Positions 18,617 to 28,373 of a stretch of 34,103 nucleotides of DNA are shown here, piece after piece (the stretch's first letter is position 1; each line of letters begins with the position of its first letter). The position numbers and the translations under genes were made by a program. The DNA is from a bacterium HR16. GTDB lineage: Bacteria > Armatimonadota > HRBIN16. Under the pieces are notes generated by a model that ran no database searches, was not told the DNA's origin, and worked only from the letters and a program-made list of their open reading frames with translations. The DNA lies in contig BEHS01000006.1 in the NCBI GenBank assembly GCA_002898895.1, forward strand, positions 1-34,103, written 5' to 3'.

Positions 18617-20734
18617 ATGGCTTACTGGTGGCTTCTCGTTGCCTGCTTACTGGTAGGCGCGACAGTGGGCGCGTCGGCTCAGCAGACGCTGTTCGATTTC
18701 GAGAGCGAGACACACCTGCAACATGTCGTGCAGAACAGTGTGCAGACACGGCAAGTTCCTGCGGGCGGCAAGCTCTCTGGACAGGCTCTGGAAGTGGAGT
18801 TTCATCCTGCCGAATGGCCCAATGTCACCTTCCGACCGGCTCAGCCGTGGGACTGGACGGGAGCGGGTGCGCTGGCGATTGACATTCATAACCCCAACGC
18901 CGAGCCGGTGTGGTTTGGCATTCGTGTAGATGATGACCCTCGCGCGGATGGCTGGAACTACTGCCGGCAGGCGACCACGGCCATCGGAGCGGGTGAAACG
19001 CATACCTACGTGCTGCCGCTGGCTTTCAGCCCGATGGACTACGGCATGAGAGGGTTGCCACCACTGGTGCAGGGTGGAGGCATCCTGCTGGGGGTGAGCA
19101 ATCCGCACAAGCTGAACGTGAGCCACGTTGTGGCGTTTCAGGTCTTTCTCCATCGCCCAGCTAAGCCAATTAAACTGCAGATAGATAACATCCGCCTCGT
19201 GGAGGGCAGTGCGCCGGTCAAGGGCATTGTGGATCGATTCGGGCAATGGACGGCGGGCGGCGACTGGCCCGGCAAGGTAAAAAGCGAGGATGACCTGAGG
19301 CGGCGACGCCAGCAGGAGGAGGCGGAGTTGAGACGGCTCCCCTCGTTGCCCGACCGCGACGAGTACGGCGGCTGGAAGAGCGGTCCGAAACTGCAGGCTA
19401 CAGGCTATTTCCGTGCTGCCAAGCACGATGGCAAGTGGTGGCTGGTCACTCCGGCAGGCACGCTGTTCATTTCGTTGGGTATGGATTGCGTGCACACAGG
19501 CGACGCCACCTTCATCACCGGACGGGAGCAGATGTTCACGTGGCTTCCTGAAGAGGGCAGTCCACTGGCGAAACACATCGGCTATCATTCCGGTGTGCAT
19601 TCGGGACCGGTGAAAGAGGGCAAGACCATCAACTGGTATGCGCTGAACCTGCAGCGCAAGTACGGGGAGAACTACAAGCCGCAGTGGATGCAGGTTACTT
19701 TGCAGAGGTTGCGCTCCTGGGGCTTCAACACCATCGCCAACTGGTCGGACCGGGATTTCTACCGCAACGGCAAGGTTCCGTATGTGGGTACGGTGCATAT
19801 CGGCGGCGACCACGCGCGCGTCTCCAGCGGTAGCGACTACTGGGGCAGGATGCACGACCCCTTTGACCCCAGGTTTGAGCAGAGCGTGCGTAACTCCCTG
19901 CGCCCTGTAGTGCAACAAATCGGAGATGACCCCTGGTGCATCGGCTACTTTGTGGACAACGAGCTGAGCTGGGCGGGCACAGGTGAAGACGGCGGTCGCT
20001 ACGGGCTGGCGTACGGCACGCTACAAGAGGATGCCGCGAACTCCCCCGCCAAGCGGGCTTTCCTGCAGCAATTGCGCCAGAAATACGGGCAGGTTGAGAA
20101 TCTGAACGCCGCCTGGGGCGCATCCTTCGCCAGCTGGGAGGAGCTGGAAAAGCCTCAGAAGCTACAGCCCCCTTCCACCGACGCCCGCAAACAGGACTTC
20201 GCCGCCTTTGTCAAGAGCCTTGCACAGCAGTACTTCCGTACGGTGCGCAACGTGTTGAAGGAGCTTGCCCCCAACCACCTGTATCTGGGCTGTCGGTTCG
20301 CGTGGTACGGACCGGACGCAGTAGAGGCAGCAGCGGAGTACTGCGATGTCATCAGTTTCAACATCTACGCGCCGCGGGTGGAGCGCGAGCGATACACCAT
20401 CGTGGAGAAACTGGACAAACCTGCCATTATCGGCGAGTTCCACTTCGGCGCGCTGGACAGGGGAATGTTCCACACCGGACTGGTTGCCGCCAAAGACCAG
20501 CAAGACCGCGCTCGCATGTACAGGGATTACCTGACCAGTGTGCTCACCCATCCCAACTTCGTGGGCTGTCACTGGTTCCAGTACAATGACCAGCCGCTGA
20601 CGGGGCGCTGGTTCGACGGCGAAAACTACAATATCGGCTTCGTGACCGTTACCGATACGCCTTATCCCGAAATGGTGGAGGCAGCGAGGGAGATACATGG
20701 GATGGCGTATCGTATCCGGGCGGACGCGAAGTAA
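18617..20734 (+). CDS. Secreted clan-A glycoside hydrolase, agarase/GH42-50-like
   Basis: Signal peptide; GLSFS-like TPAGTLFISLGMDCV, WGFNTIANWSD, CIGYFVDNELSWAG, PAIIGEFHFGALDRGMFHTG. Confidence 0.75.
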   Translation: MAYWWLLVACLLVGATVGASAQQTLFDFESETHLQHVVQNSVQTRQVPAGGKLSGQALEVEFHPAEWPNVTFRPAQPWDWTGAGALAIDIHNPNAEPVWFGIRVDDDPRADGWNYCRQATTAIGAGETHTYVLPLAFSPMDYGMRGLPPLVQGGGILLGVSNPHKLNVSHVVAFQVFLHRPAKPIKLQIDNIRLVEGSAPVKGIVDRFGQWTAGGDWPGKVKSEDDLRRRRQQEEAELRRLPSLPDRDEYGGWKSGPKLQATGYFRAAKHDGKWWLVTPAGTLFISLGMDCVHTGDATFITGREQMFTWLPEEGSPLAKHIGYHSGVHSGPVKEGKTINWYALNLQRKYGENYKPQWMQVTLQRLRSWGFNTIANWSDRDFYRNGKVPYVGTVHIGGDHARVSSGSDYWGRMHDPFDPRFEQSVRNSLRPVVQQIGDDPWCIGYFVDNELSWAGTGEDGGRYGLAYGTLQEDAANSPAKRAFLQQLRQKYGQVENLNAAWGASFASWEELEKPQKLQPPSTDARKQDFAAFVKSLAQQYFRTVRNVLKELAPNHLYLGCRFAWYGPDAVEAAAEYCDVISFNIYAPRVERERYTIVEKLDKPAIIGEFHFGALDRGMFHTGLVAAKDQQDRARMYRDYLTSVLTHPNFVGCHWFQYNDQPLTGRWFDGENYNIGFVTVTDTPYPEMVEAAREIHGMAYRIRADAK

Positions 20735-20741
20735 ACTGCCC

Positions 20742-20770
20742 TTGCCTTCTGCCCGTAGCCGTGCTATACT
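20742..20770 (+). promoter_or_regulatory. Promoter of tRNA-Leu
   Basis: TTGCCT, 17 nt, TATACT (20765-20770), ~13 nt before the tRNA. Confidence 0.65.
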
Positions 20771-20782
20771 TTTTAAGGATGT

Positions 20783-20864
20783 GCCCGGGTGGCGGAATCG
20801 GTAGACGCACGGGACTTAAAATCCCGGGCCGTAAGGCGTGCGGGTTCGAGTCCCGCCCCGGGCA
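20783..20864 (+). tRNA. tRNA-Leu (anticodon TAA)
   Basis: GCCCGGG...CCCGGGCA, anticodon arm CGGGA-CTTAAAA-TCCCG, long variable arm, T-loop TTCGAGT. Confidence 0.95.
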
Positions 20865-20899
20865 CATGGTGTGGGTGAATATGTTTGCGAGGAGGAGCC

Positions 20900-22447
20900 A
20901 TGCCACAATCTGAAGCACAAGATACTGTCATCATGGAGCCGCCGGTCAAGACGGCGGACCCTCTCGCCGAAGTGGAACAGTTACTGGAGCGCGCAGCGCA
21001 AATGGACCAATCCCTTCCCCAACAGGAGACTCAACCGCAGATGCACCGTTCTGAGCAGTTCGATGTGGACGTCACGTTCATCGGCGCGGGACCGGGCGGA
21101 TACGTGGGAGCCATCCGCGCCGCGCAGCTCGGCGGGCGCGTGGTGTGTATAGAAAAAGAGTACCTGGGCGGATGCTGCCTGAACTGGGGGTGCATTCCCA
21201 CGAAGGCAATGATTGCCGGGGTAGAGCGATATCAGCAGGTGAAGCACGCCGAGGTATTTGGCATCAGCACGGGAGAGGTGAGCATCGACTTCGCGAAGCT
21301 GATGGCGCATAAGGATAAGGTAGTTACCACCCTGCGCAACGGCATCTCCAGCCTGTTCAAGAAGAACGGAGTGCGTCATATCGAGGGAACAGGGCGTATC
21401 GCCGGACACCATACCGTGGAGGTTATTAAGTCCGATGGCTCCAGAGAGACCATCCGCACCCGCGCCATTGTGATTGCGACCGGCTCCGCACCGATACGCC
21501 TGCCCATACCCGGGCTGGAAGGGGAAGGCATTTGGACGAGCGACGACGCGGTGTCGGCAAAAGAGGTTCCGCCTCGCATGGTGATTATCGGTGCCGGAGC
21601 AATAGGTTGTGAGTTCGGCTATATCTACAACGGTCTCGGCTCTAAAGTGACCATTGTGGAGATTATGCCGCAGATTCTGCCCAATGAGGACGCCGACATC
21701 GCTGCCGAATTACAGCGAAGCCTCACGCGACAGGGTATCCGCTTCCTGCTGAACTCGCGCGTCACAGAGGTAAAGCACGGCAAAAACGGCATCAAACAGG
21801 TGATGGTGCAAACCGAGAAGGGCGAGGAGACCATCGAGTGTGAGGTCGTGCTGGTGGCGGTGGGACGGCGGGCAGTGCTGGACGGACTGGGGCTGGAGAC
21901 GGTGAACGTCAAGACGCATGAGAAGGGCATCGCCGTGAACGACAGGATGGAGACCAGCGTGCCGGGCATCTACGCTATCGGTGACGTGACCGGGCGCATC
22001 CAGCTGGCTCATGTGGCATCTATGGAGGGCATTGTGGCGGCAAGCAACGCCATGGGGCGAGAGCGACGCATGAACTATCGCGCCGTGCCCAGCTGCGTGT
22101 ACACCGTGCCGGAAGTGGCGTCGGTGGGGCTGACTGAACAGCAGGCGCGCGAGCAGGGATACGATGTGCGCGTGGGTAAATATGCTTTTCGCGGACTGGG
22201 CAAAGCGATGGCGATGGGCGAACGCGAAGGGCTGGTGAAAGTGGTCTCCGAAGCACGGTATGGGGAGATACTGGGCGTACACATCGTGGGTCCTCACGCC
22301 ACCGACCTCATCGGCGAGCCGGTGACCGCCATCCAGCTGGAAAGCACCATCGAGGAAATGAGTCATACCATCCACGCCCACCCAACTCTCACCGAAGCTC
22401 TGCTGGAAGCTTACGAAGACACCGAGAGGATGGCTATTCACAAGTGA
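20900..22447 (+). CDS. lpdA: Dihydrolipoyl dehydrogenase
   Basis: VTFIGAGPGGYVGAIRAAQLG, GGCCLNWGCIPTKA, VIIGAGAIGCEFG, YAIGDVTGRIQLAHVA, HAHPTLTEALLEA; ~50-aa N-terminal extension. Confidence 0.93.
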   Translation: MPQSEAQDTVIMEPPVKTADPLAEVEQLLERAAQMDQSLPQQETQPQMHRSEQFDVDVTFIGAGPGGYVGAIRAAQLGGRVVCIEKEYLGGCCLNWGCIPTKAMIAGVERYQQVKHAEVFGISTGEVSIDFAKLMAHKDKVVTTLRNGISSLFKKNGVRHIEGTGRIAGHHTVEVIKSDGSRETIRTRAIVIATGSAPIRLPIPGLEGEGIWTSDDAVSAKEVPPRMVIIGAGAIGCEFGYIYNGLGSKVTIVEIMPQILPNEDADIAAELQRSLTRQGIRFLLNSRVTEVKHGKNGIKQVMVQTEKGEETIECEVVLVAVGRRAVLDGLGLETVNVKTHEKGIAVNDRMETSVPGIYAIGDVTGRIQLAHVASMEGIVAASNAMGRERRMNYRAVPSCVYTVPEVASVGLTEQQAREQGYDVRVGKYAFRGLGKAMAMGEREGLVKVVSEARYGEILGVHIVGPHATDLIGEPVTAIQLESTIEEMSHTIHAHPTLTEALLEAYEDTERMAIHK

Positions 22448-22938
22448 GCGAGATGGAGAGCGAGGAGAGCAAGCAAACTCCTGTGCGACGTGCGCTGGTG
22501 GTAGGATTGCGCCTGCCGCCAGACGTGATGGACCGTGCGGAATACATCGCTGCGCTATCGGGGGCGTCGTTGAAAGGGATGTTCCGCCGGTGGATTAGCC
22601 ATGAGCTGCAGCGCGACCCACGCTGGAGCTCAGGGGTGATAGAGTGGAATGAAGTGAACGCGCGGCGTGCCCCTGCCTGCGCAGCAGTATATCGTTTCCG
22701 TGATGCACAGTATCAGGTGCTGTACGTGGGCTTTGAACCCCAGAATCTTCAGCAGAGGCTGCTGGAGCACTGGCGGACACAGGATGTTCCCGACGCTCGC
22801 TACGTGAGCTACCTGCCGGTGACCAGTGTGGCGAAGGGCAAGGAGGTGCAACAACGCCTTATCGCCCGCACCAAGCCCCTCTACCAGGTACAGGAAGAGG
22901 GGGAAGCCAAAGCGGAAGAAGATTCTGGGGAGGAGTAA
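22444..22938 (+). CDS. Ribbon-helix-helix-like plus GIY-YIG-like domain protein
   Basis: GLRLPPDVMDRAEYIAALSGASLKGMFRRWISHEL; then AAVYRFRDAQYQVLYVGFEPQNLQQRLLEHW...EVQQRLIARTKPLYQ; ATGA-type overlap with lpdA. Confidence 0.55.
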   Translation: MSEMESEESKQTPVRRALVVGLRLPPDVMDRAEYIAALSGASLKGMFRRWISHELQRDPRWSSGVIEWNEVNARRAPACAAVYRFRDAQYQVLYVGFEPQNLQQRLLEHWRTQDVPDARYVSYLPVTSVAKGKEVQQRLIARTKPLYQVQEEGEAKAEEDSGEE

Positions 22939-22988
22939 TACTTGACCACACGTGATTATTTGGATATGAGCGGAGCAGTTCCGCTTGC

Positions 22989-23061
22989 TGTCATTCTGAG
23001 CGAAGCGAAGAATCTCTTTCTATCGTTACAATGAGATGCTTCGCTGACGCTCAGCATGACA
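22989..23061. repeat. Long intergenic inverted repeat
   Basis: tgtcattctgagcgaagcgaagaatctc...gagatgcttcgctgacgctcagcatgaca; arms are imperfectly complementary. Confidence 0.8.
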
Positions 23062-23168
23062 GGCACCCCATGATTGGAATCATGGGCTATGAGGGGAGCA
23101 AAATCCGCTTGCGCGGATTGACCAACCTGTGAAGGCAGATGCTGAACATTTGTTTGACGAGGTATGCC

Positions 23169-24221
23169 ATGAGAGCTACACATCTCTTGCTCATACTGAG
23201 TGCGCTGGTATTACTGAGCGCGTGCGCGAAGAAGCCGTCTGTGCCCACGTCGGGTGAAGCCTCGACAGCAGGGAAGAAGAAACTGCGCGCGGCGATGGTA
23301 ACCGACATCGCGGGTATCGGTGACCGCTCGTTCAACGAGTCGGCGTGGCGCGGCTTGCAACGTGCGCAGAAGGAGCTGGGCGCGGAGGTGCGCTACCTCG
23401 AATCCGCCAAGCTGCCGGACTACGAGCAGAACCTGCGCCTGCTGGCGCAGCAGAAGTACGACGTGGTGATTGCAGTGGGCTTCGCGATGGAGGACGCGCT
23501 GAAGAAGGTGGCTCCGCAGTTCCCGAACGTCATCTTTGCTATCGTGGACGGCAACGCGCCCGCCCTGCCCAACTGCGTGTCGCTGAAGTTCCGCGAGCAC
23601 GAAGGTTCGTTTCTGGTGGGCGCGCTGGCTGGCGCGATGACCAAAACAGGCACCGTCGGCTTTGTGGGCGGGATGGAGATACCGCTCATCAAGAAGTTCG
23701 AAGCGGGCTATCGTGCGGGTGTAATGACCACCAACCCGAAGGCGAAGGTGCTGGTGGGCTATACCGGTAACTGGACGGACACCGCCAAAGGCAAGGAGCT
23801 GGCGCTGTCGCAGTTCGAGCGCGGAGCAGATATCGTGTATCACGCCTCCGGGCAGTGCGGGCTGGGTGTTATCGAGGCGGCAAAGGAGCGAGGCAAAGGG
23901 CATTTCGCCATCGGTGTGGACTCGGACCAGGACTACATCGCGCCCGGCTTCGTGCTGACCAGCATGATTAAAAGCGTGGACAACGCGGTGTTCGGTGTGT
24001 GCAAATCCGTAGCGGAGGGCACGTTCCAGCCCGGCACACGCGACCTGGGCATCAAGGAGGGGGGTGTTGGTCTCAGTCCGATGCAGTATACGAAGCATCT
24101 CGTGCCCAAAGAGGTGCTGGATAAAATAGAGACCCTTCGCCAGATGATAGCGGACGGCAAACTGAAGGTACCCCAGAGCGAGGAGGAGCTGAAGACCTTC
24201 CAGCCTCCGGCTGTGCCATAG
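23169..24221 (+). CDS. BMP family (PnrA-like) substrate-binding lipoprotein
   Basis: Lipobox LLSACAKK; AAMVTDIAGIGDRSFNESAWRGL; IAVGFAMEDALKKVAPQFPNVIFAIVDG; HASGQCGLGVIEAA. Confidence 0.9.
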   Translation: MRATHLLLILSALVLLSACAKKPSVPTSGEASTAGKKKLRAAMVTDIAGIGDRSFNESAWRGLQRAQKELGAEVRYLESAKLPDYEQNLRLLAQQKYDVVIAVGFAMEDALKKVAPQFPNVIFAIVDGNAPALPNCVSLKFREHEGSFLVGALAGAMTKTGTVGFVGGMEIPLIKKFEAGYRAGVMTTNPKAKVLVGYTGNWTDTAKGKELALSQFERGADIVYHASGQCGLGVIEAAKERGKGHFAIGVDSDQDYIAPGFVLTSMIKSVDNAVFGVCKSVAEGTFQPGTRDLGIKEGGVGLSPMQYTKHLVPKEVLDKIETLRQMIADGKLKVPQSEEELKTFQPPAVP

Positions 24222-24233
24222 GGGGGAGAAACG

Positions 24234-24773
24234 ATGGCTGCACCCAAATACCTGCCGCATTATACATACTCTGACTACGTGCAGTGGGAAGGTCGCTGGG
24301 AGCTCATCGACGGCATCCCCTTTGCCATGAGTCCCCAGCCCTCTTTCCGGCATCAGCGCATCTCGCACCATATTGCAGAAGAGCTCGGGCGTGCGCTGGA
24401 AGGTTGCGAGCACTGCCGGGCGGTGTTGCCGGTGGACTGGAAAATCTCCGAAGATACGGTGGTGCAGCCCGACAACATGGTGATATGCGGAGAGGTGACC
24501 ACCGAGGCATATCTGGACAGACCGCCCGTGCTCATCTTTGAGGTGCTCTCGCCGTCCACCGAACAGAAGGACCGTGTGGTGAAAGCGGAACTTTACGCCT
24601 CGCAGGGAGTCAAATACTATGTGCTGGTAGACCCCGACCTCCTGCAGGCGGAAGTGATGGAACTTCAGCACGGGGAGTACCGGTTGCAGGCAACGCTGCA
24701 TGAGGGAACGTGGCGTTTTGACCTCGGCGAGTGCGAGATAGAAGTGGATTTCGCTCGTCTGTGGAGGTTGTGA
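24234..24773 (+). CDS. Uma2 family (DUF820) putative endonuclease
   Basis: YVQWEGRWELIDGIPFAMSPQPSFRHQRI, VQPDNMVIC, PPVLIFEVLSPSTEQKDRVVKAELYASQGVKYYVLVDP. Confidence 0.9.
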   Translation: MAAPKYLPHYTYSDYVQWEGRWELIDGIPFAMSPQPSFRHQRISHHIAEELGRALEGCEHCRAVLPVDWKISEDTVVQPDNMVICGEVTTEAYLDRPPVLIFEVLSPSTEQKDRVVKAELYASQGVKYYVLVDPDLLQAEVMELQHGEYRLQATLHEGTWRFDLGECEIEVDFARLWRL

Positions 24774-24845
24774 AGGTCTTAAATGTTTCTTATCACAAAA
24801 AGCGTATAATAAGAGATGCAGAACGCTCTGCAGAGGCGATGAGGC

Positions 24846-25631
24846 ATGATTGTAGAAGCACGCAACGATACGGTCAACCTGCTGGGTGCACTGACCAAGA
24901 ATCACTGGCAAACGATTAAGGCGGCGGCGAACCTGCTGCTGAAGCGAAACCCTGCGGGTATTATCATTAACTGCTCCGGCATCACCGAGTGCACCGAGGA
25001 GGGCGCGGAGACCTTCGCCGACGCGCAGGCGTATATCCAGAAACACGGTGCGCGTATTGTGCTGTGCGACATCCCCGAACACGTGATGGAGGTGCTTCGC
25101 CGGGTGCCGGGGGTGCGCTCGCAGTTACCCGTTGCCTGCACGATGGCGCAGGCGCGCGCCTCGCTGGGATTGCCCAGCGCGTATGAGGCTTCGGAAGCTC
25201 CCGCCGAGAAAATCGTGCTGTTGCCTGTTTGGGAGGGGATGAACGCGCCGTACGCCGCCCAGCACGCCCTGCACATGACCAAGGACCAGCGTGCGGTTCT
25301 GCACATCGTGTACATTCTGCTGGTGCCCCAGAAACTGGCTCTCACGACTCCCATGCCTGAGCAAGAAGAGAGGGCGCACCAGACCTTGACCGAGCTGGAA
25401 GAGATGGCACGGCGCGCCCGGGTGAAGGTGGAAAAGCGTGTGGAGCGCTGTCGCGACCTGGCGCGAGGCATCGTCACTGTGGCGGAACAGGAAAGAGCGA
25501 GCCAGCTGGTTCTGGGAATCACGCCGGGCGACATGGCAGCAGCGAACGGCTTGCTGACCACAGTGTTGCAGAAAGCGCCCTGTGAGGTGCTGGTGGTGCG
25601 CGCCCCGGCAGCGGTAGGGCAGACGGTGTGA
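24846..25631 (+). CDS. STAS-like domain fused to universal-stress-protein-like domain
   Basis: N-term VNLLGALTKNHWQTIKAAANLLLKRNPAGIIINCSGITECTEEGAETFADAQAYIQKHGARIVLCDIP; C-term IVLLPVWEG...ASQLVLGITPGDMAAANGLLTTVLQKAPCEVLVVRAP. Confidence 0.7.
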   Translation: MIVEARNDTVNLLGALTKNHWQTIKAAANLLLKRNPAGIIINCSGITECTEEGAETFADAQAYIQKHGARIVLCDIPEHVMEVLRRVPGVRSQLPVACTMAQARASLGLPSAYEASEAPAEKIVLLPVWEGMNAPYAAQHALHMTKDQRAVLHIVYILLVPQKLALTTPMPEQEERAHQTLTELEEMARRARVKVEKRVERCRDLARGIVTVAEQERASQLVLGITPGDMAAANGLLTTVLQKAPCEVLVVRAPAAVGQTV

Positions 25632-25727
25632 GGCTGCGTCCACTCCCTCCGGCGTTACCTTTTGAGAAGCTTTTTCACATCCAGCCACTCCGCATACAGG
25701 ATGGGTATCTGGCGCCGCTTGGCTCCC

Positions 25728-26879
25728 TTACATCTTGACAGATACTTGCCAGAGCTTGTCGGGTTCGCTGAAGTAGTAAATCTCCTTTTTGCTGTCCCAC
25801 TGCAGGTTCATGATACCGTCCTGATCTCTCAGGATAACAACATCCTGCTTTCCTTCCCGGTGCACCCAGTGAAGCGCATGAGGAGGGCGTGTGTTTACTC
25901 CAAGCTCGACGGGGGGTGGCAGGTTCGATTCGGAAACGGTGTACAGCAGCCCATCCCCACCAGGGCACCAGCACAGTTCCATGGCTACCCGTCCCACGTC
26001 GAGTTGCACAGACGGCGTTTTGGGGTTGCTTAGCGGGTAGATGTAGAGATGCGTTCCAAAAGTAAAAGCAACCGCTTTGGAGTCCGGAGATACACCCCAA
26101 CCACGAATTCGGTTAGTACTACCCGGCGCGAGCGGTGGGTGAATCCATTTGACTTCTGAACCATCGGGAGAGACGACTCCCAACCTGTTAGATGAGGCTA
26201 CCAGCAGCCATCGCCCATCTGGTGTCCATCGCACCGAATGAACCCGCGGCTGCCTCAGGTCTTTGCCCACCCTCTCCTCAAGAATAGTTCTCGGAGCCGT
26301 GCCCGGTTCCGATAATCTAGCAACCATCAGAAGCCTGCGGGTATCCACAAGAGGTTGAGAGAAGTTATACGTTAACTTCACATCCACCCCCTTAATATAG
26401 GCCAGCTGCCCACCATCCGGCGACCAGGAAACGTCAAGGATGTAGGGAGCACGGTCAACGGTATACGCTTTTCCCAACTTGAGGTCTAAGACTACAAGTT
26501 CCATTTGTAAGCCCAAAGATGAGGCTTTGCGCTCCTCCAGAGGCAGCGTTCTGATGAAAGCAACGCAGGGCAGCGAAGGGGACCAGGTAACACCGTGCGC
26601 CTCACATCTTGAAGAGGGGGGCTGAAAGAGTTGTAGCCGTTCCTGCTTGCCTGTTTCAAGGTAAAGTCTTTTTACGCCGCCAGCAGTAGAAAAGATAATC
26701 TGCTTTCCATCAGGAGATACGGAAAAACCACGCCAATTCCCCACGCAGATGTCCTTCACCACCAGGCGCCTGTCTACAACGGTTGGCGGGCCACTGTTAT
26801 TCGCCTTTAGCACAAGCCAGAGGACAACGCCTGCTACCCCAAGTAGCGATAGCCAAATTAATCTTGCGAGGGTAGACAT
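25728..26879 (-). CDS. Membrane-anchored TolB/WD40-like beta-propeller protein
   Basis: N-terminal TM; repeats such as FSVSPDGKQIIFSTAGG, VSWSPDGGQLAYIKG, VRWTPDGRWLLVASSN, WGVSPDSKAVAFTFG. Confidence 0.75.
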   Translation of the reverse strand: MSTLARLIWLSLLGVAGVVLWLVLKANNSGPPTVVDRRLVVKDICVGNWRGFSVSPDGKQIIFSTAGGVKRLYLETGKQERLQLFQPPSSRCEAHGVTWSPSLPCVAFIRTLPLEERKASSLGLQMELVVLDLKLGKAYTVDRAPYILDVSWSPDGGQLAYIKGVDVKLTYNFSQPLVDTRRLLMVARLSEPGTAPRTILEERVGKDLRQPRVHSVRWTPDGRWLLVASSNRLGVVSPDGSEVKWIHPPLAPGSTNRIRGWGVSPDSKAVAFTFGTHLYIYPLSNPKTPSVQLDVGRVAMELCWCPGGDGLLYTVSESNLPPPVELGVNTRPPHALHWVHREGKQDVVILRDQDGIMNLQWDSKKEIYYFSEPDKLWQVSVKM

Positions 26880-26934
26880 TCTCAGTGTCCCCTCCCGACG
26901 GAAGATGTCAATCTATTGCCAGCAAAAGCTCTGC

Positions 26935-27780
26935 CTATTTCCTCCCCTTACACAAAGGAAGCAAGCTCATCTGTCGTTTCTCAAACACCGCTACCTCGCG
27001 GAAGCCGATGTCCCACGCCATGCGCACCGCGTCCAGCAGGTAATGCGCTAATTCGTCGGGGTGGTGGGCGTCGGAGCCGAAGGTAATCAACCTGCCGCCG
27101 CGCTCGTAGTACCACTCCAGCGTCTGTCGGCAGGGGTAAAAGTCGCGGGCATCCTGTCGCAGTCCGGCGGTGTTTATCTCCAGCACCGTGCCCTTTTCCA
27201 CCATCAGGTCAAACAGCGTGAACAGCAGGTCGCGATAGGGTTGAGGGTCAAACGCGCCGAAGCGGGGCACTCCGCGCCGTTTGGCATACTCCAGATGCCC
27301 CACGATGTCGATTAAGCCGCTCTCTACCGAGTGCAACACTTCCTCGTAGTAGCGGGTATATGCCTCACGTGCGGTGGGGAAACGCTCCACGTACTCTTCA
27401 GTCATAATCATTCGGGCATCTACGTAGTGTACGCACCCCAGCACGTAGTCGAAAGGATACTGACTGAGCCACACACGCACATCCGGCTCGAACCACTGCT
27501 GGTAGTCTATCTCCACACCCGCGCGGATGCGCAGTCGCCCTCTGAACAGGTCGCGCACGTAGGCGATGTCGTCCATGAACAGGTCGTAGTCGAAGTATTC
27601 CACCACGGGGTCGTTGGGGTCGAAGTCCTTGTGCTCGGTGAAGCCGATCTCGTCCAGCCCCAGAGCCATCGCGCGGGCGCAGTGTTCCAGCATCGTCGCA
27701 CGCCCATCGTGCGACAGGAAGGTGTGCACCTGATAGTCTACCTTTGTATATTCCGCCTTGCTACTCCAGCCCATTGACAC
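26935..27780 (-). CDS. PHP-domain histidinol-phosphatase family protein
   Basis: VDYQVHTFLSHDGRATMLEHCARAMALGLDEIGFTEHKDF; GSDAHHPDELAHYL. Confidence 0.88.
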   Translation of the reverse strand: MSMGWSSKAEYTKVDYQVHTFLSHDGRATMLEHCARAMALGLDEIGFTEHKDFDPNDPVVEYFDYDLFMDDIAYVRDLFRGRLRIRAGVEIDYQQWFEPDVRVWLSQYPFDYVLGCVHYVDARMIMTEEYVERFPTAREAYTRYYEEVLHSVESGLIDIVGHLEYAKRRGVPRFGAFDPQPYRDLLFTLFDLMVEKGTVLEINTAGLRQDARDFYPCRQTLEWYYERGGRLITFGSDAHHPDELAHYLLDAVRMAWDIGFREVAVFEKRQMSLLPLCKGRK

Positions 27781-28249
27781 TTATTCCCTCAACATCGATC
27801 ACGCGCCATTTTTCAGCAGGAAACACCAGCCACTTGCGAGCAGGCTCCTTGCGCAGTTTGACCTGAATATCTGTCGGCTCATGGCGGCTGACCAATCCCT
27901 GCTCTTCCCACCACGCCTCCACGCGCATATTGACCGTTGCCTCTTTGCCGATAATGTTAATGACCGGGGCGGTATAGCGGACATGCGGACGGATGCCGCG
28001 ACGAAACGCCGACGCCAGTTCGATGCGCAGCCGTTCGGGTGAGTAGCCAAAGGCGTCGAAATCGCTGGAGATAGCATCCATCAGCGTGTTGAGATCACGT
28101 CCTTCTATCGCCTGGCGGATTTCCTCCAGCCGATTTCGTACCACTTGCTCTTCGGGCGGGGCGGGTGTCGCCGCGATGCGCCACATCGCCAGCAGCGCAG
28201 CTATCAGCACCGTTGCCCCGGAGATAGCCAACCAGGTGGACCGCTTCAT
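27761..28249 (-). CDS. Hypothetical protein with TM anchor, NTF2/SnoaL-like
   Basis: N-terminal TM; VVRNRLEEIRQAIEGRDLNTLMDAISSDFDAFGYS. Confidence 0.65.
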   Translation of the reverse strand: MKRSTWLAISGATVLIAALLAMWRIAATPAPPEEQVVRNRLEEIRQAIEGRDLNTLMDAISSDFDAFGYSPERLRIELASAFRRGIRPHVRYTAPVINIIGKEATVNMRVEAWWEEQGLVSRHEPTDIQVKLRKEPARKWLVFPAEKWRVIDVEGISVNGLE

Positions 28250-28373
28250 TCCGCTCCCTCTCGCAGGTCAATGCTGCTGAGATTATACCGAAAACAGCCG
28301 ACTATAGCCAACCGGTGGGTTGCATTGGGGTAATTAAGCGGTTAATATATAGTAGACTGGGGAGCGTTACGCA

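Noticed and set aside
23211-25082. 623-aa minus-strand ORF
   Set aside because: Shadow ORF antisense to the BMP lipoprotein, Uma2 and STAS-Usp genes, which have clear family motifs; low-complexity His/Arg/Leu-rich translation.
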